A stretch of 64,000 bases of DNA from Georgenia subflava. GTDB taxonomy: Bacteria > Actinomycetota > Actinomycetes > Actinomycetales > Actinomycetaceae. The stretch covers positions 310,001 to 374,000 of the forward strand of contig NZ_VUKD01000001.1 of assembly GCF_009193155.1 (NCBI RefSeq). The letters are read 5' to 3'. The stretch's first letter is position 1, and the number at the start of each line of letters is the position of its first letter. Below, piece after piece: positions 8,786 through 16,761 of the stretch. A model generated the notes under the pieces. It was not told where the DNA came from and made no database searches. It saw nothing but the letters and a program-made list of their open reading frames with translations. A program made the translations under genes and the position numbers.

Positions 8786-10162
8786 TCAGCCGAGCTCCGC
8801 GCCCGCGGCCTCGAACAGCTCGTCGAGCTGTTCCTGAGCGTCGGCGGCCGCTTCCTCGACGGGCACGCCGTTGAGGATGATGTCCTGGAACATCCGCTCG
8901 ATGACACCCTGGCTGGTGATGATGCCGGACTGGACCGCCGGCCCGTCCTCCATGCCGATCGCGGTGCCCATGGGCACGGCCTCCTCGATGACCGCGACGG
9001 AGTCGGCGAACGTCGTGAGCGTCTCGTCGTCGAGGTACGCCTCGCTCTGAGAGACGTCCTTCAGGGCCGGCAGCATTCCGCCGGGCACGGAGTGGATGAA
9101 GTCGACGTAGTCCTCGTCGTTGTAGAGGAACGTGAGGAAGGCCTTGGCCTCCTCCTGGACGTCGCTGGCGTTCCACACGACCGTCGGGATGTTCGAGGTC
9201 TCACCGCCGTAGATCTCGTCGCCGGCCTCGAGGCGAGGCAGCGGGGCCGCGGCGATGGAGCCGAGCAGGTCGGGGGTCGTCGACTCCACGCCGGAGATGT
9301 GGAACCCGGAGTTGAAGTCGAAGGCGGTCTTGCCCTGGTAGAAGAGCGTGGCCTGGTCGAGCACGCCGTAGTTGATGCTGCCCTCGGGCGAGGTGGCCCG
9401 GTAGGCGTCGACCCAGTAGTTGATCCCGTCGATCGCGGCGTCGGAGGTGAGGTCGGCGTGGCCGTCCTCGTCCACGAGCGTCTCCCCCGCCGACTGGACG
9501 TAGAAGTTGAGGTACCGGGTGGCCATCATGTCGTTGGACCCGAGCGGGACGGACATGCCGTACACGCCGTCGGCCGTGAGCGCCTTGGCCGCAGCGGCGA
9601 GCTCGTCCCAGGTCTGCGGAACCTCGAGGCCCGCCGCGGCGAGCAGGTCGGTGCGGTACCACATCACCTGGGCGTGGGAGTAGATCGGGACGGAGTAGCT
9701 GACGCCGTCGGACTGCCCCTCGGAGAGAGCTGCCTGGGAGAAGCGATCCCGTCCGAGGTCGTCGATGACATCGTCGACGGGCGCGAGGGCCTCGGCGTTG
9801 ATCATCTCGACGACGTGGTTCGGCAGGGCGGTACTGAGATCGGGAACCTGCCCGGCGGCGAGCCCGGTCGTCCACTTCGTGTAGAACTCGGGCCACGCGA
9901 AGGTCTCGATGGTGATATCGACCTCGGGGTGCTCGTCCTCGAACTTCGCCGCCATCTCCTCCATGTACTCGGCGCGGGGCCCCTGGGTGAAGCTGTGCCA
10001 GAAGACCACCTCACCGGCAAGGGCGCCGTCCCCGGGCTGCGGTGCGGCATCAGCGTCACCACTGCCGGAACTGCAGGCCGCCAGAAGGACGGCCGCACTC
10101 CCGACTGCGAGTGCGCCCTGGGCATTGCGCCGCCATGAGCGGTCGCGGATCGAGCTCGTCAT
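8786..10162 (-). CDS. Extracellular sugar-binding lipoprotein of a CUT1 ABC transporter
   Basis: A 458-residue SBP_bac_1-type protein. It has a lipoprotein signal peptide with lipobox LAAC (Cys30) and a Ser/Gly-Asp linker, then the mature domain opening EVVFWHSFTQGPR and the mid-domain WDELAAAAKAL. It captures an oligosaccharide or glycoside outside the membrane and hands it to the two permeases downstream. A strong ribosome site (GGAGG) precedes the ATG. It is the first gene of the operon that ends with the GntR regulator; the paired operators at 10192-10210 lie 30-50 bases upstream. Substrate identity is not visible. Confidence 0.94.
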   Translation of the reverse strand: MTSSIRDRSWRRNAQGALAVGSAAVLLAACSSGSGDADAAPQPGDGALAGEVVFWHSFTQGPRAEYMEEMAAKFEDEHPEVDITIETFAWPEFYTKWTTGLAAGQVPDLSTALPNHVVEMINAEALAPVDDVIDDLGRDRFSQAALSEGQSDGVSYSVPIYSHAQVMWYRTDLLAAAGLEVPQTWDELAAAAKALTADGVYGMSVPLGSNDMMATRYLNFYVQSAGETLVDEDGHADLTSDAAIDGINYWVDAYRATSPEGSINYGVLDQATLFYQGKTAFDFNSGFHISGVESTTPDLLGSIAAAPLPRLEAGDEIYGGETSNIPTVVWNASDVQEEAKAFLTFLYNDEDYVDFIHSVPGGMLPALKDVSQSEAYLDDETLTTFADSVAVIEEAVPMGTAIGMEDGPAVQSGIITSQGVIERMFQDIILNGVPVEEAAADAQEQLDELFEAAGAELG

Positions 10163-10191
10163 TGAGACCTACCTCCAAGGGACGGATGACA

Positions 10192-10210
10192 TCTGATGTC
10201 TGACGTCAGA
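10192..10210. promoter_or_regulatory. Candidate GntR operator pair at the sugar transporter promoter
   Basis: Two overlapping elements are present: TCTGATGTCTGA (10192-10203), identical in reverse complement to the site before the GntR gene, and TCTGACGTCAGA (10199-10210), a perfect 12-base palindrome. The position 30-50 bases before the binding-protein start suits repression of the operon. The plus-strand PucR gene begins 106 bases away and could be affected too. Confidence 0.65.
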
Positions 10211-10315
10211 GGTGACAGTAGAGCGGTCGGCCCTTACCCGTCAAGGGACAGCGGGCCCTCGACGCCCAACATCCGAAACGGATCCAGAAGGACTCGACAG
10301 CGCAGGTGGTTAACA

Positions 10316-12187
10316 ATGTCGACCATGACGACGATGTCTTTCTTGAGGCTTCTAGCCGCCGACTCGCCGGCCAGCGCCTTCGACGGCCCAGTCGACCGCG
10401 CCGTCGAGTCGGGATCCGGTACCCGGACTCTCGACGAGCTCGCGGAGGCACACCGGCTCGCCCTGAAGGTCCGTCATCTGCTCGACACCAGCCGCCAACG
10501 CGAAGCGGAGCTGTCCGCCCTGTTCGAGACCGCGGGCGAGCTGGCCTCACGGACGGAACTCCAGTCGGTGCTTGAAGCGATCGTCGCGCGGTCTCGCCGG
10601 CTGCTCGGCTCGGATATCTCGTATCTCACTCTGGTCGATCATGAAGCCGGTGACAGCTACACAACTGTGACCGACGGCGGTGCTTCGGCTCTGTTCAACG
10701 AGGTCCGGGTTCCGATGGGGGAAGGTGTCGGTGGTCGCGTGGCACAGACGGGGATCCCGTACAACACCCCTAACTACTTCGAGGACGACCGGATCAAGCA
10801 CACCGCTTCTACTGATGCGGCGGTGCAAGAAGAGGGTCTTGTCTCGCTTCTCGGAGTACCGCTGATGCTCGAGCACCGGGTCATAGGGGTGCTCTTTGCG
10901 GCTAACCGGACGCAGCGTCCGTTCTCGGCGGCCGACACAGCTTTGTTGGCGTCCCTCGGCGCACATGCGGCAATCGCCATCGACAAAGCTCGCCTGCGCA
11001 GCGAGAGCCAGACAAGGCTGGATGACCTTCGCGTCGCGGGAGAACTCCTGCGGAAGCAGAACGCGGATATCAGGCGAGCCGCGGAGGCCCATGACCGGCT
11101 CACCGCGCTCGTGCTGCAAGGCGGCGATCTTGTCGATGTGGCCGACGAGGTCAAGAGCCTCCTCGATGGAGAAGTCGTCATTGCGGACACGAGCGGCGCT
11201 CCGATAGCTGCCACCGCCAACGACGTGAGCGTCGAGCGACTCGCAGAACTCCACGCCCGGGCGCTCGATGCCATGACGACGCAAGTGGAGATGAACGCGT
11301 CCGCGGCGCCGGTAGTGGCCGGAGCCGACACGCTCGGAAGCATCACGCTTCTGCGGGACGCGGCCGGCCAGGCCGACCTGCGAGTGCTGGAGCGCGCGGC
11401 TCAGGTGACCGGCCTTCTCCTACTCTTCCGCCGCTCCCTCGCCGCGTCAGAGCTGCGGGTGCGGGGCGAGCTGCTCGAGGACGTACTCCTCGGCAGGGCA
11501 GAAGAGGGAATGATCGAGCGTGCCCGGCTCCTCGGCGTCGACCCTGACGCAGCGTTCGCTCTGCTGGCCATCGAGGTCCGAGGCGAGCGGAATCGACTTG
11601 CGGACTCCGCCGCACATCTCGCGGCCACTCAGCACGGCCTCTCGACGATGCACGGCGGCCGTCTCGTCGTGGCCATCCCGAGCCGCGCACCTCGTGAGGC
11701 TGCCGAGGCGGTCACGGCCGAGCTCACGCGGATCGCGGGACAGAGCTTAACGATCGGCGTCTCCGGTTCGGCCGGCGGCGCGAGGCGCGTACGGGCGGCG
11801 TACGCCGAGGCGCGGACGTGCTTGGAGACCCTGCTTGCGCTGGGGAGACGTGGGCAGATCGCCGACACGGAGGATCTGGGTTTCATCGGCCTGCTACTGT
11901 CCAAGAACAAGGACGTCGACGGCTACGTCCGCATGGTGCTCGGCCCCCTGCTGGACTACGACGCCGAGCGGGGCACGTCGCTCGAGGAAACGCTCCAGTC
12001 ATACTTCCGCAACGCCGGTAACGTCAACCAGACCGGACAAAGCTTGCACCTACACCCCAAGACCGTCTCTCAGCGGCTCGATCGCGTGACTCACCTCCTC
12101 GGCCCCGACTGGAACAGCCCGGACTCACGGCTGCAGGTGCAGATCGCGTTGCACCTCAGAGCTGTCCTGCACCGTCTCGACCGTTGA
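10316..12187 (+). CDS. GAF-domain PucR/CdaR-family transcriptional regulator
   Basis: A 623-residue regulator. After about 75 residues comes a GAF domain (about 77-225, with VRVPMGEGVGGRVAQTG and LLGVPL), a helical linker, the central PucR/CdaR GGDEF-like region (about 380-500, VRGELLEDVLLG) and a C-terminal PucR helix-turn-helix (NQTGQSLHLHPKTVSQRLDR). The ATG at 10316 has AGGTGG eight bases upstream; starting at 10196 would place the coding region over the GntR operators. Such proteins activate catabolic genes in response to small aromatic or CoA-linked ligands bound by GAF. It converges on the thiolase/DUF35 operon and overlaps its last gene by 32 bases, so that operon is the likely target. 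Confidence 0.9.
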   Translation: MSTMTTMSFLRLLAADSPASAFDGPVDRAVESGSGTRTLDELAEAHRLALKVRHLLDTSRQREAELSALFETAGELASRTELQSVLEAIVARSRRLLGSDISYLTLVDHEAGDSYTTVTDGGASALFNEVRVPMGEGVGGRVAQTGIPYNTPNYFEDDRIKHTASTDAAVQEEGLVSLLGVPLMLEHRVIGVLFAANRTQRPFSAADTALLASLGAHAAIAIDKARLRSESQTRLDDLRVAGELLRKQNADIRRAAEAHDRLTALVLQGGDLVDVADEVKSLLDGEVVIADTSGAPIAATANDVSVERLAELHARALDAMTTQVEMNASAAPVVAGADTLGSITLLRDAAGQADLRVLERAAQVTGLLLLFRRSLAASELRVRGELLEDVLLGRAEEGMIERARLLGVDPDAAFALLAIEVRGERNRLADSAAHLAATQHGLSTMHGGRLVVAIPSRAPREAAEAVTAELTRIAGQSLTIGVSGSAGGARRVRAAYAEARTCLETLLALGRRGQIADTEDLGFIGLLLSKNKDVDGYVRMVLGPLLDYDAERGTSLEETLQSYFRNAGNVNQTGQSLHLHPKTVSQRLDRVTHLLGPDWNSPDSRLQVQIALHLRAVLHRLDR

Positions 12188-12587
12188 CCGCCGTGTCGAG
12201 CGCGAACGCGAGTCGGGGTGAAGTTGAACCTGCGGGAGCGAGCTCCACCCCCGCGCCGATATGGACGGCGTCTGCGGAGACTCCGACGACCTGTGCCAGG
12301 ATTCGCGGTCCTTCGTCGAGCTCGACGTAGGCGATCACTACCGGCCCGGGGCCGAGGTTGCGCGGTGGTCGCCGGTTCACCGTGTACGAGTAGACGGTTC
12401 CTCGCCGGGAGAGCTCCACCCACCTCGTGATGCCGGTCATGCAGACCGGGCAGCGTGCACGCGGATACCACACGAGGCTCTGGCAACGGGTGCAGAAGGG
12501 TAGTTCGAGCCTGCCTTCGGCCAGTGCGCCCGAGAACCGCTCCGCAGGTGCGAGATCAACAACCTCGACGGTGTCGGCGATGCTCAC
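12156..12587 (-). CDS. Zn-ribbon/OB-fold DUF35 protein, partner of thiolase-like enzyme 1
   Basis: A 143-residue protein with a four-cysteine rubredoxin-like ribbon (FCTRCQSLVWYPRARCPVC, residues about 30-48) followed by an OB fold beginning WVELSRRGTVYSYT. DUF35 proteins bind tightly to thiolase-fold enzymes; in steroid side-chain degradation the DUF35 subunit ChsH2 forms a complex with the Ltp2 aldolase. The GTG start at 12587 overlaps the thiolase stop (GTGA), consistent with stoichiometric synthesis. Its 3' end overlaps the convergent PucR gene. Confidence 0.9.
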   Translation of the reverse strand: MSIADTVEVVDLAPAERFSGALAEGRLELPFCTRCQSLVWYPRARCPVCMTGITRWVELSRRGTVYSYTVNRRPPRNLGPGPVVIAYVELDEGPRILAQVVGVSADAVHIGAGVELAPAGSTSPRLAFALDTAVNGRDGAGQL

Positions 12588-13741
12588 GAGTCCTCCCTCC
12601 CAAGGATGAGTGTCGAGGCCGCGGATCGGGTACCGAGCTGGTTGCCGTGCCCCTGCACCAGCGCCAGCTCGCACTCGGGCACCTGGACCTCGGCAGCCGC
12701 TTCCTCACGAAGCTGCCGCACCGCTTCGACCGTGCGGACCATCCCTCCACGGAAGTCCGGGTGATTGTTGCTCAGTCCGCCGCCGTCGGTGTTGATGGGC
12801 AGCGCTCCGAACGGTGCCTCGAGCGTCCCGTCGCGCACAAACCTCCCGCCCTGCCCCTTAGCGCAGAACCCGAGGTCCTCGAGGCTGGTCAGCACTGTGA
12901 TCGTGAATGAGTCGTAGATCGACGCGTAGTCGATGTCAGCCGGCCGCACCCCTGCCTCGTCGAAGGCGCGCGGCCCGGAGACGGCGGCGCCGGTGTGGAG
13001 GAGGTCGATGTCGCCTCGGCTGCTGTGCTTGATCGTCTCGCCGTGCCCGAGGACCTTCACCGTGCGCCGTTCTAGCTCGCGCGCGACATCAGCCGCCACG
13101 ACCACCACGGCAGCTCCGCCGTCGGTGGTTACGCAGCAGTCGAGTCGGTGGAGCGGGTCCGCGATCAGCGGTGATTCTAGAACCTCCTCCACCGAGACGA
13201 CGTTCTGCAGCAACGCCCGGGGATTGTGCTGTGCGTGCCGCGAGGCGGCGACCTTGATGAGCGCAAGGTCCTCGGCCGTCGTGCCGTACTCGTACATGTG
13301 CCGCATAGCCACCAGTGCGTAGCTCGGCGGGATCGTCAGCCCGATGTCGCTCTCGTAATCGAACTCCGGCCCCGCTGTTCCGAAGTCCGGCGGGTACACC
13401 GACGGGATGCCCGCCATCGTCACCAAAGCGACCCGGCACTTTCCCGCGGCGATCGCTGCCGCCGCGTGACCGATGTGCATCGGGTACGACGCGCCGCCAC
13501 CCTCCGTTGTGTCGATGTAGCGCAGGCCGTCGAGCCCAAGGTAGTCCGCCATCGAGATCGAACCGATCCCTGGGACCTCGGAGGAGCAGAAGAAGCCGTC
13601 GACGTCAGCGACGGAGAGTCCGGCGTCGGCGAGCGCGCCGTACGCCACGTCGGCGATCACCTCGGCAACGGTACGGCCGACGATACGGCGCTCGGGATGC
13701 TCGTAGACCCCGGCGATGTGGGAAAGTCCGCGGATCGACAT
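12584..13741 (-). CDS. Thiolase-fold protein (SCP2/lipid-transfer type), no canonical nucleophilic Cys
   Basis: A 385-residue member of the SCP2-thiolase group: two thiolase halves, with DCCVTTDGGAAVVVV (about 201-215), YASIYDSFT (272-280), NTDGGGLSNNHP (317-328) and VQGHGN near the C-terminus. Where thiolases carry the acyl-accepting Cys, this protein reads EGGGASYPMH (80-89), so classical thiolysis is unlikely. Known Cys-less relatives with a DUF35 partner (Ltp2) are acyl-CoA retro-aldolases. The partner gene follows with a four-base overlap. I infer a CoA-dependent aldolase or related carbon-carbon lyase; a non-catalytic role cannot be excluded. Confidence 0.88.
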   Translation of the reverse strand: MSIRGLSHIAGVYEHPERRIVGRTVAEVIADVAYGALADAGLSVADVDGFFCSSEVPGIGSISMADYLGLDGLRYIDTTEGGGASYPMHIGHAAAAIAAGKCRVALVTMAGIPSVYPPDFGTAGPEFDYESDIGLTIPPSYALVAMRHMYEYGTTAEDLALIKVAASRHAQHNPRALLQNVVSVEEVLESPLIADPLHRLDCCVTTDGGAAVVVVAADVARELERRTVKVLGHGETIKHSSRGDIDLLHTGAAVSGPRAFDEAGVRPADIDYASIYDSFTITVLTSLEDLGFCAKGQGGRFVRDGTLEAPFGALPINTDGGGLSNNHPDFRGGMVRTVEAVRQLREEAAAEVQVPECELALVQGHGNQLGTRSAASTLILGREDS

Positions 13742-13780
13742 TCAGGTGAGCCCCTTCGGTGTGGCAACTGTGCCGGTAGC

Positions 13781-13821
13781 AGAGGTGCCCCGCGCTCGCA
13801 CCGACCGCGCGGGGCACCTCT
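13781..13821. terminator. Strong hairpin between the two thiolase/DUF35 pairs
   Basis: Perfect 14-base arms (AGAGGTGCCCCGCG and its complement) enclose a 13-base loop; one more base pair can extend the stem. It lies just after the DUF35 stop at 13835 on the minus strand and before the next start at 13741. There is no T tract, so it is a terminator or an RNA-processing/attenuation element. Confidence 0.6.
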
Positions 13822-13834
13822 GTGGGTCATGTGG

Positions 13835-14263
13835 TCAGGCCGGTCGCCAGGCGATCGAGCCGCTGTCCTCGCCCAGGTCGTCGAATACGGCCTCCATGCG
13901 TTGGCCGCACGCAAGCTCTTCGGGGTCGTCGCCGACGTATCGGCCGATGATCCGGATGCCTTCCTCCACCTCGACGACGGCGACGCCGTACGGCAGCTGG
14001 TCCTTGAACCAGGGGTGGAAGGCGCGGTACATCACCGTGTAGGTGTAGACCTCGCCGGTGGTCGGTACGTCGCGGGGCGCGAAGCTGGAGCCTTGGCACC
14101 GTCCGCAGAGCTCGCGCGGTGGCCATTGGCCAGTGCCGCACTCGGTGCACTCTCGCACAGTGATCCGCCCTGCGCGCAGTCCGTCGAAGTACTGCTCGTA
14201 CAGCGGGTTTTCGGGAAGAAGCGGCGCGGGAGGCGCCACACTGATGGTTGTCGTCGTGCCCAT
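13835..14263 (-). CDS. Zn-ribbon/OB-fold DUF35 protein, partner of thiolase-like enzyme 2
   Basis: A 142-residue DUF35 protein with ribbon cysteines in ECTECGTGQWPPRELCGRC (residues about 38-56) and an OB fold with GEVYTYTVMY. It resembles the first DUF35 protein in layout but is clearly diverged. It lies 48 bases after the second thiolase-like gene and probably forms its obligate partner subunit. Confidence 0.9.
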   Translation of the reverse strand: MGTTTTISVAPPAPLLPENPLYEQYFDGLRAGRITVRECTECGTGQWPPRELCGRCQGSSFAPRDVPTTGEVYTYTVMYRAFHPWFKDQLPYGVAVVEVEEGIRIIGRYVGDDPEELACGQRMEAVFDDLGEDSGSIAWRPA

Positions 14264-14311
14264 GTCTTGTCTTCTCCTTCGTCGTCGCGGTATCCGTGTG
14301 TGGCTGGCCGG

Positions 14312-15490
14312 TCAGTTGTGCAGCAGGACGACGGAGCCGTCGCTGAAATCTCCGTATCCGGTCACGAGCCCGATGTGGGCGTCGCGCACCTGGGCGTCGC
14401 CAGCCTCACCGCGAAGCTGTGAGACGGCTTCGACCACATGGTTCATGCCGACCACATGTGCCTGGGAGAGCAGCCCGCCGTGGGTGTTGATCGGCATCTC
14501 GCCACCGAGGGCGATCCGGCCGCCGCTGACGAAGTCGGGCGCCTCGCCTCTGCCGCAGAAGCCCATCTCCTCGATCTGCCGCAGCACGACGAACGTGAAG
14601 CAGTCATAGATCTCGGCGAAGTCGACCTCCTCACGGCGAATACCGGCCATGTCGAAAGCGCGGTCCGCGGCCTTGGTGATCCCCATGTTGAGAATGTCCG
14701 GGCGGCTGGACAGGTCGTCCGGGGAATCCGCGTGTCCTTCTGCGCCGCCGGCGATGGCGACGGCACGCCTGCCCATGTCGCGTGCCTCCTCCGCCGACAC
14801 GACGAGCACAGCGGCCGCCCCGTCGGTCTCGAGGCAGATATCGAAGAGGTGGAAGGGCTTCACGAATGTCGGCGACGCCCAGTACTGCTCGCTGGTCAGC
14901 TCACGGCCACGCATGTAGGCCTTCTTGTTGAGCTGGGCGTGCTTGCGTGTCGTGAGCGCCACGGTCTCCATGCCGCCTGGATCGGCCTTCGTCTCGTGGA
15001 ACCACCGATTAGCGTGCAGGCTGTACCACTGCATCGGGGCGAGCAGTCCGGCCGGATTCTCCAGGTTGTTCCGGATCTCGTAGCCGGGGACGTTCCCGAC
15101 ACCGCCCGGGGACTGCTCGACCGAGCTCAGACGGTTGGTGGTGGAGTAGAAGTTGTGACCGGTCGCCACGATGACGCGCTTGGCGAGTCCTGCCGCAACG
15201 GCTGCAGCTGCCTGGACGACGGCTGCCACCGGTGACGCGCCGCCAATGTGTACGTGCGAGTGGAAGCGCAGATCCTTTATCCCCAGGGCGGCGATGAAGT
15301 CCTCGTTGGTGGGGACGTCCTTCCACGCCATCACCACCCCGTCGACCGTCGACGGGTCCACCCCCGCGTCGCGGCATGCGGCGACGGAGGCCTCCAGGAT
15401 GAGCTGACGCTCCCCCTTCGGCGTGCCCCGCACGTACTCCGTCTCGCCGACGCCGGCGATGTAGGCCTTGTCCGTGATTGTGCTGACCAC
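14312..15490 (-). CDS. Second thiolase-fold protein (SCP2/lipid-transfer type), no canonical nucleophilic Cys
   Basis: A 392-residue SCP2-thiolase-type protein beginning AYIAGVGETEYVRGT, with CLETDGAAAVLVV, FAEIYDCFTFVVL and NTHGGLLSQAH. At the nucleophile site it reads VHIGGASPVAAV (82-86 IGGAS), again without Cys. The GTG at 15490 is preferred because AAGGAG lies five bases upstream; a start at 15526 lacks this. It sits between CoA-transferase genes and its DUF35 partner, so its substrate is a CoA thioester made by those transferases. Retro-aldol or Claisen-type cleavage is inferred. Confidence 0.88.
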   Translation of the reverse strand: MVSTITDKAYIAGVGETEYVRGTPKGERQLILEASVAACRDAGVDPSTVDGVVMAWKDVPTNEDFIAALGIKDLRFHSHVHIGGASPVAAVVQAAAAVAAGLAKRVIVATGHNFYSTTNRLSSVEQSPGGVGNVPGYEIRNNLENPAGLLAPMQWYSLHANRWFHETKADPGGMETVALTTRKHAQLNKKAYMRGRELTSEQYWASPTFVKPFHLFDICLETDGAAAVLVVSAEEARDMGRRAVAIAGGAEGHADSPDDLSSRPDILNMGITKAADRAFDMAGIRREEVDFAEIYDCFTFVVLRQIEEMGFCGRGEAPDFVSGGRIALGGEMPINTHGGLLSQAHVVGMNHVVEAVSQLRGEAGDAQVRDAHIGLVTGYGDFSDGSVVLLHN

Positions 15491-15522
15491 TGTGGCTCCT
15501 TGCGTTGGTGTCGGTTCTCGGT

Positions 15523-16761
15523 TCACGCCCGCTGCGGGGCGAGCGCGTCCTCGTCGTACTCGCTCTCGAGCAGGGCGTTGAGGACCTCGTTGGTGTGGGC
15601 ACCGAGCGTCGGTGCCGGCCTCAGCTGTGCGGGGTTACCCACAAGGAACGGCGGCTTGGCATACCGGTGCGTACCCCTGCTCGACCCGACCTCGACAAAC
15701 GTGTCCCTCTGCTGTGTGAAGTGCTCGTCCCGGAGCAGCTCATCGGGAGAGTTGACCGGGGCCCACGGCAGTCGGCGGGCCTGAGCCTCTCGGAACATGT
15801 AATCCGAGTCGTGCTGCGCGCAGAACCGCCCGATGACGTCCACGACGTGGAACATCTCGTTCTCCCGGGTGTCGGAGTGGCGGTACTTCTCATCGCCGAG
15901 GTCCTCCGCCATCCCCTCTGCGTCGAACCACTCGACGAGGGCGGCGAACCGCGCGTCGTCGATGTATAGCGGTAGCGCGAGGAGATACTTGCCGTCGGCG
16001 CACAGGTGCTGCCACCGGGGTGTGTCGGCCGGCATCGCGTGCCGCGCGGTGTGGCGCTCGACGTCTCGCTGCTGGTAGATCCAGAACGGCACCGCCATCT
16101 CGGTGGACGTGGCGATGGACTCGTGGGCCGAGACGTCGATGAACTGACCGTTGCCGGAGACGCCCTTTTCGAAGGCGGCCGCCAGCGTAGCCATCGTGGC
16201 CATCATGCCGACGAGGTGTTTGGCGTGGCCGCCGATCGGGGCGATCGGGTCGTCGTCGGGCAGGTCGTCGTACCCGCAGGACGCCATCACCCCGCCGAGC
16301 GCCAGCTGCGTGAGGTCGCTGGCGGCGTAGCCGCTCCAGGGCCCGTCTACCCCGAAGGGCGTGATGGAGCAGTAGATGAGGCCTGGGTTGCTCGCTTGCA
16401 GCGCCTGCCAGCCGATGCCGAGCCTGTCGGCGACACCGGCACCGAGGCCGTCCAGGACGATGTCGGCCTGTGCCGCTAGAGCCTTGAGGGCAGCGCGGTC
16501 CGCCTCACTCTCGAGGTCCAGGACCACCGAGCGCTTCGAGGTGTTGTAATGCTCGAACTGCAGGCCGGATTCGCGGTCGCCGTCCTGGCCGAGAAACGGG
16601 CCGACTCGACGGCTAGAGGCACCGGTCGGCGGCTCGATCTTGATCACGTCGGCGCCGGAGTCGGCCAGCAGCTTGCCGGCGAACTCGGCGAGGCCGCCGC
16701 TGTCGAGCTCGAGGACGGTCAGTCCGTCCAGCATTGGGGTGATCATGTCGTTGGTGTTCAC
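15523..16761 (-). CDS. Class III (CaiB/BaiF) CoA-transferase subunit lacking the usual catalytic Asp
   Basis: A 412-residue family III CoA-transferase with the N-terminal fold LDGLTVLELDSGG and GADVIKIEPPTG (37-47). The region that normally supplies the acyl-anhydride-forming Asp (D-x-x-x-G) reads KHLVG (Lys181 to Gly185). The partner gene upstream keeps its Asp. In other systems two CaiB/BaiF proteins form a heteromer with one active subunit, which may explain the loss. The GTG at 16761 overlaps the partner stop as GTGA; the extension to 16905 is shadow sequence. Confidence 0.88.
   Translation of the reverse strand: MNTNDMITPMLDGLTVLELDSGGLAEFAGKLLADSGADVIKIEPPTGASSRRVGPFLGQDGDRESGLQFEHYNTSKRSVVLDLESEADRAALKALAAQADIVLDGLGAGVADRLGIGWQALQASNPGLIYCSITPFGVDGPWSGYAASDLTQLALGGVMASCGYDDLPDDDPIAPIGGHAKHLVGMMATMATLAAAFEKGVSGNGQFIDVSAHESIATSTEMAVPFWIYQQRDVERHTARHAMPADTPRWQHLCADGKYLLALPLYIDDARFAALVEWFDAEGMAEDLGDEKYRHSDTRENEMFHVVDVIGRFCAQHDSDYMFREAQARRLPWAPVNSPDELLRDEHFTQQRDTFVEVGSSRGTHRYAKPPFLVGNPAQLRPAPTLGAHTNEVLNALLESEYDEDALAPQRA

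Noticed and set aside
4027-10138. Several long plus-strand frames (around 4027-5397, 5771-7195 and 8777-10138)
   Set aside because: They are antisense to well-supported GntR, DapA, oxidoreductase and binding-protein genes and have low-complexity composition without motifs.
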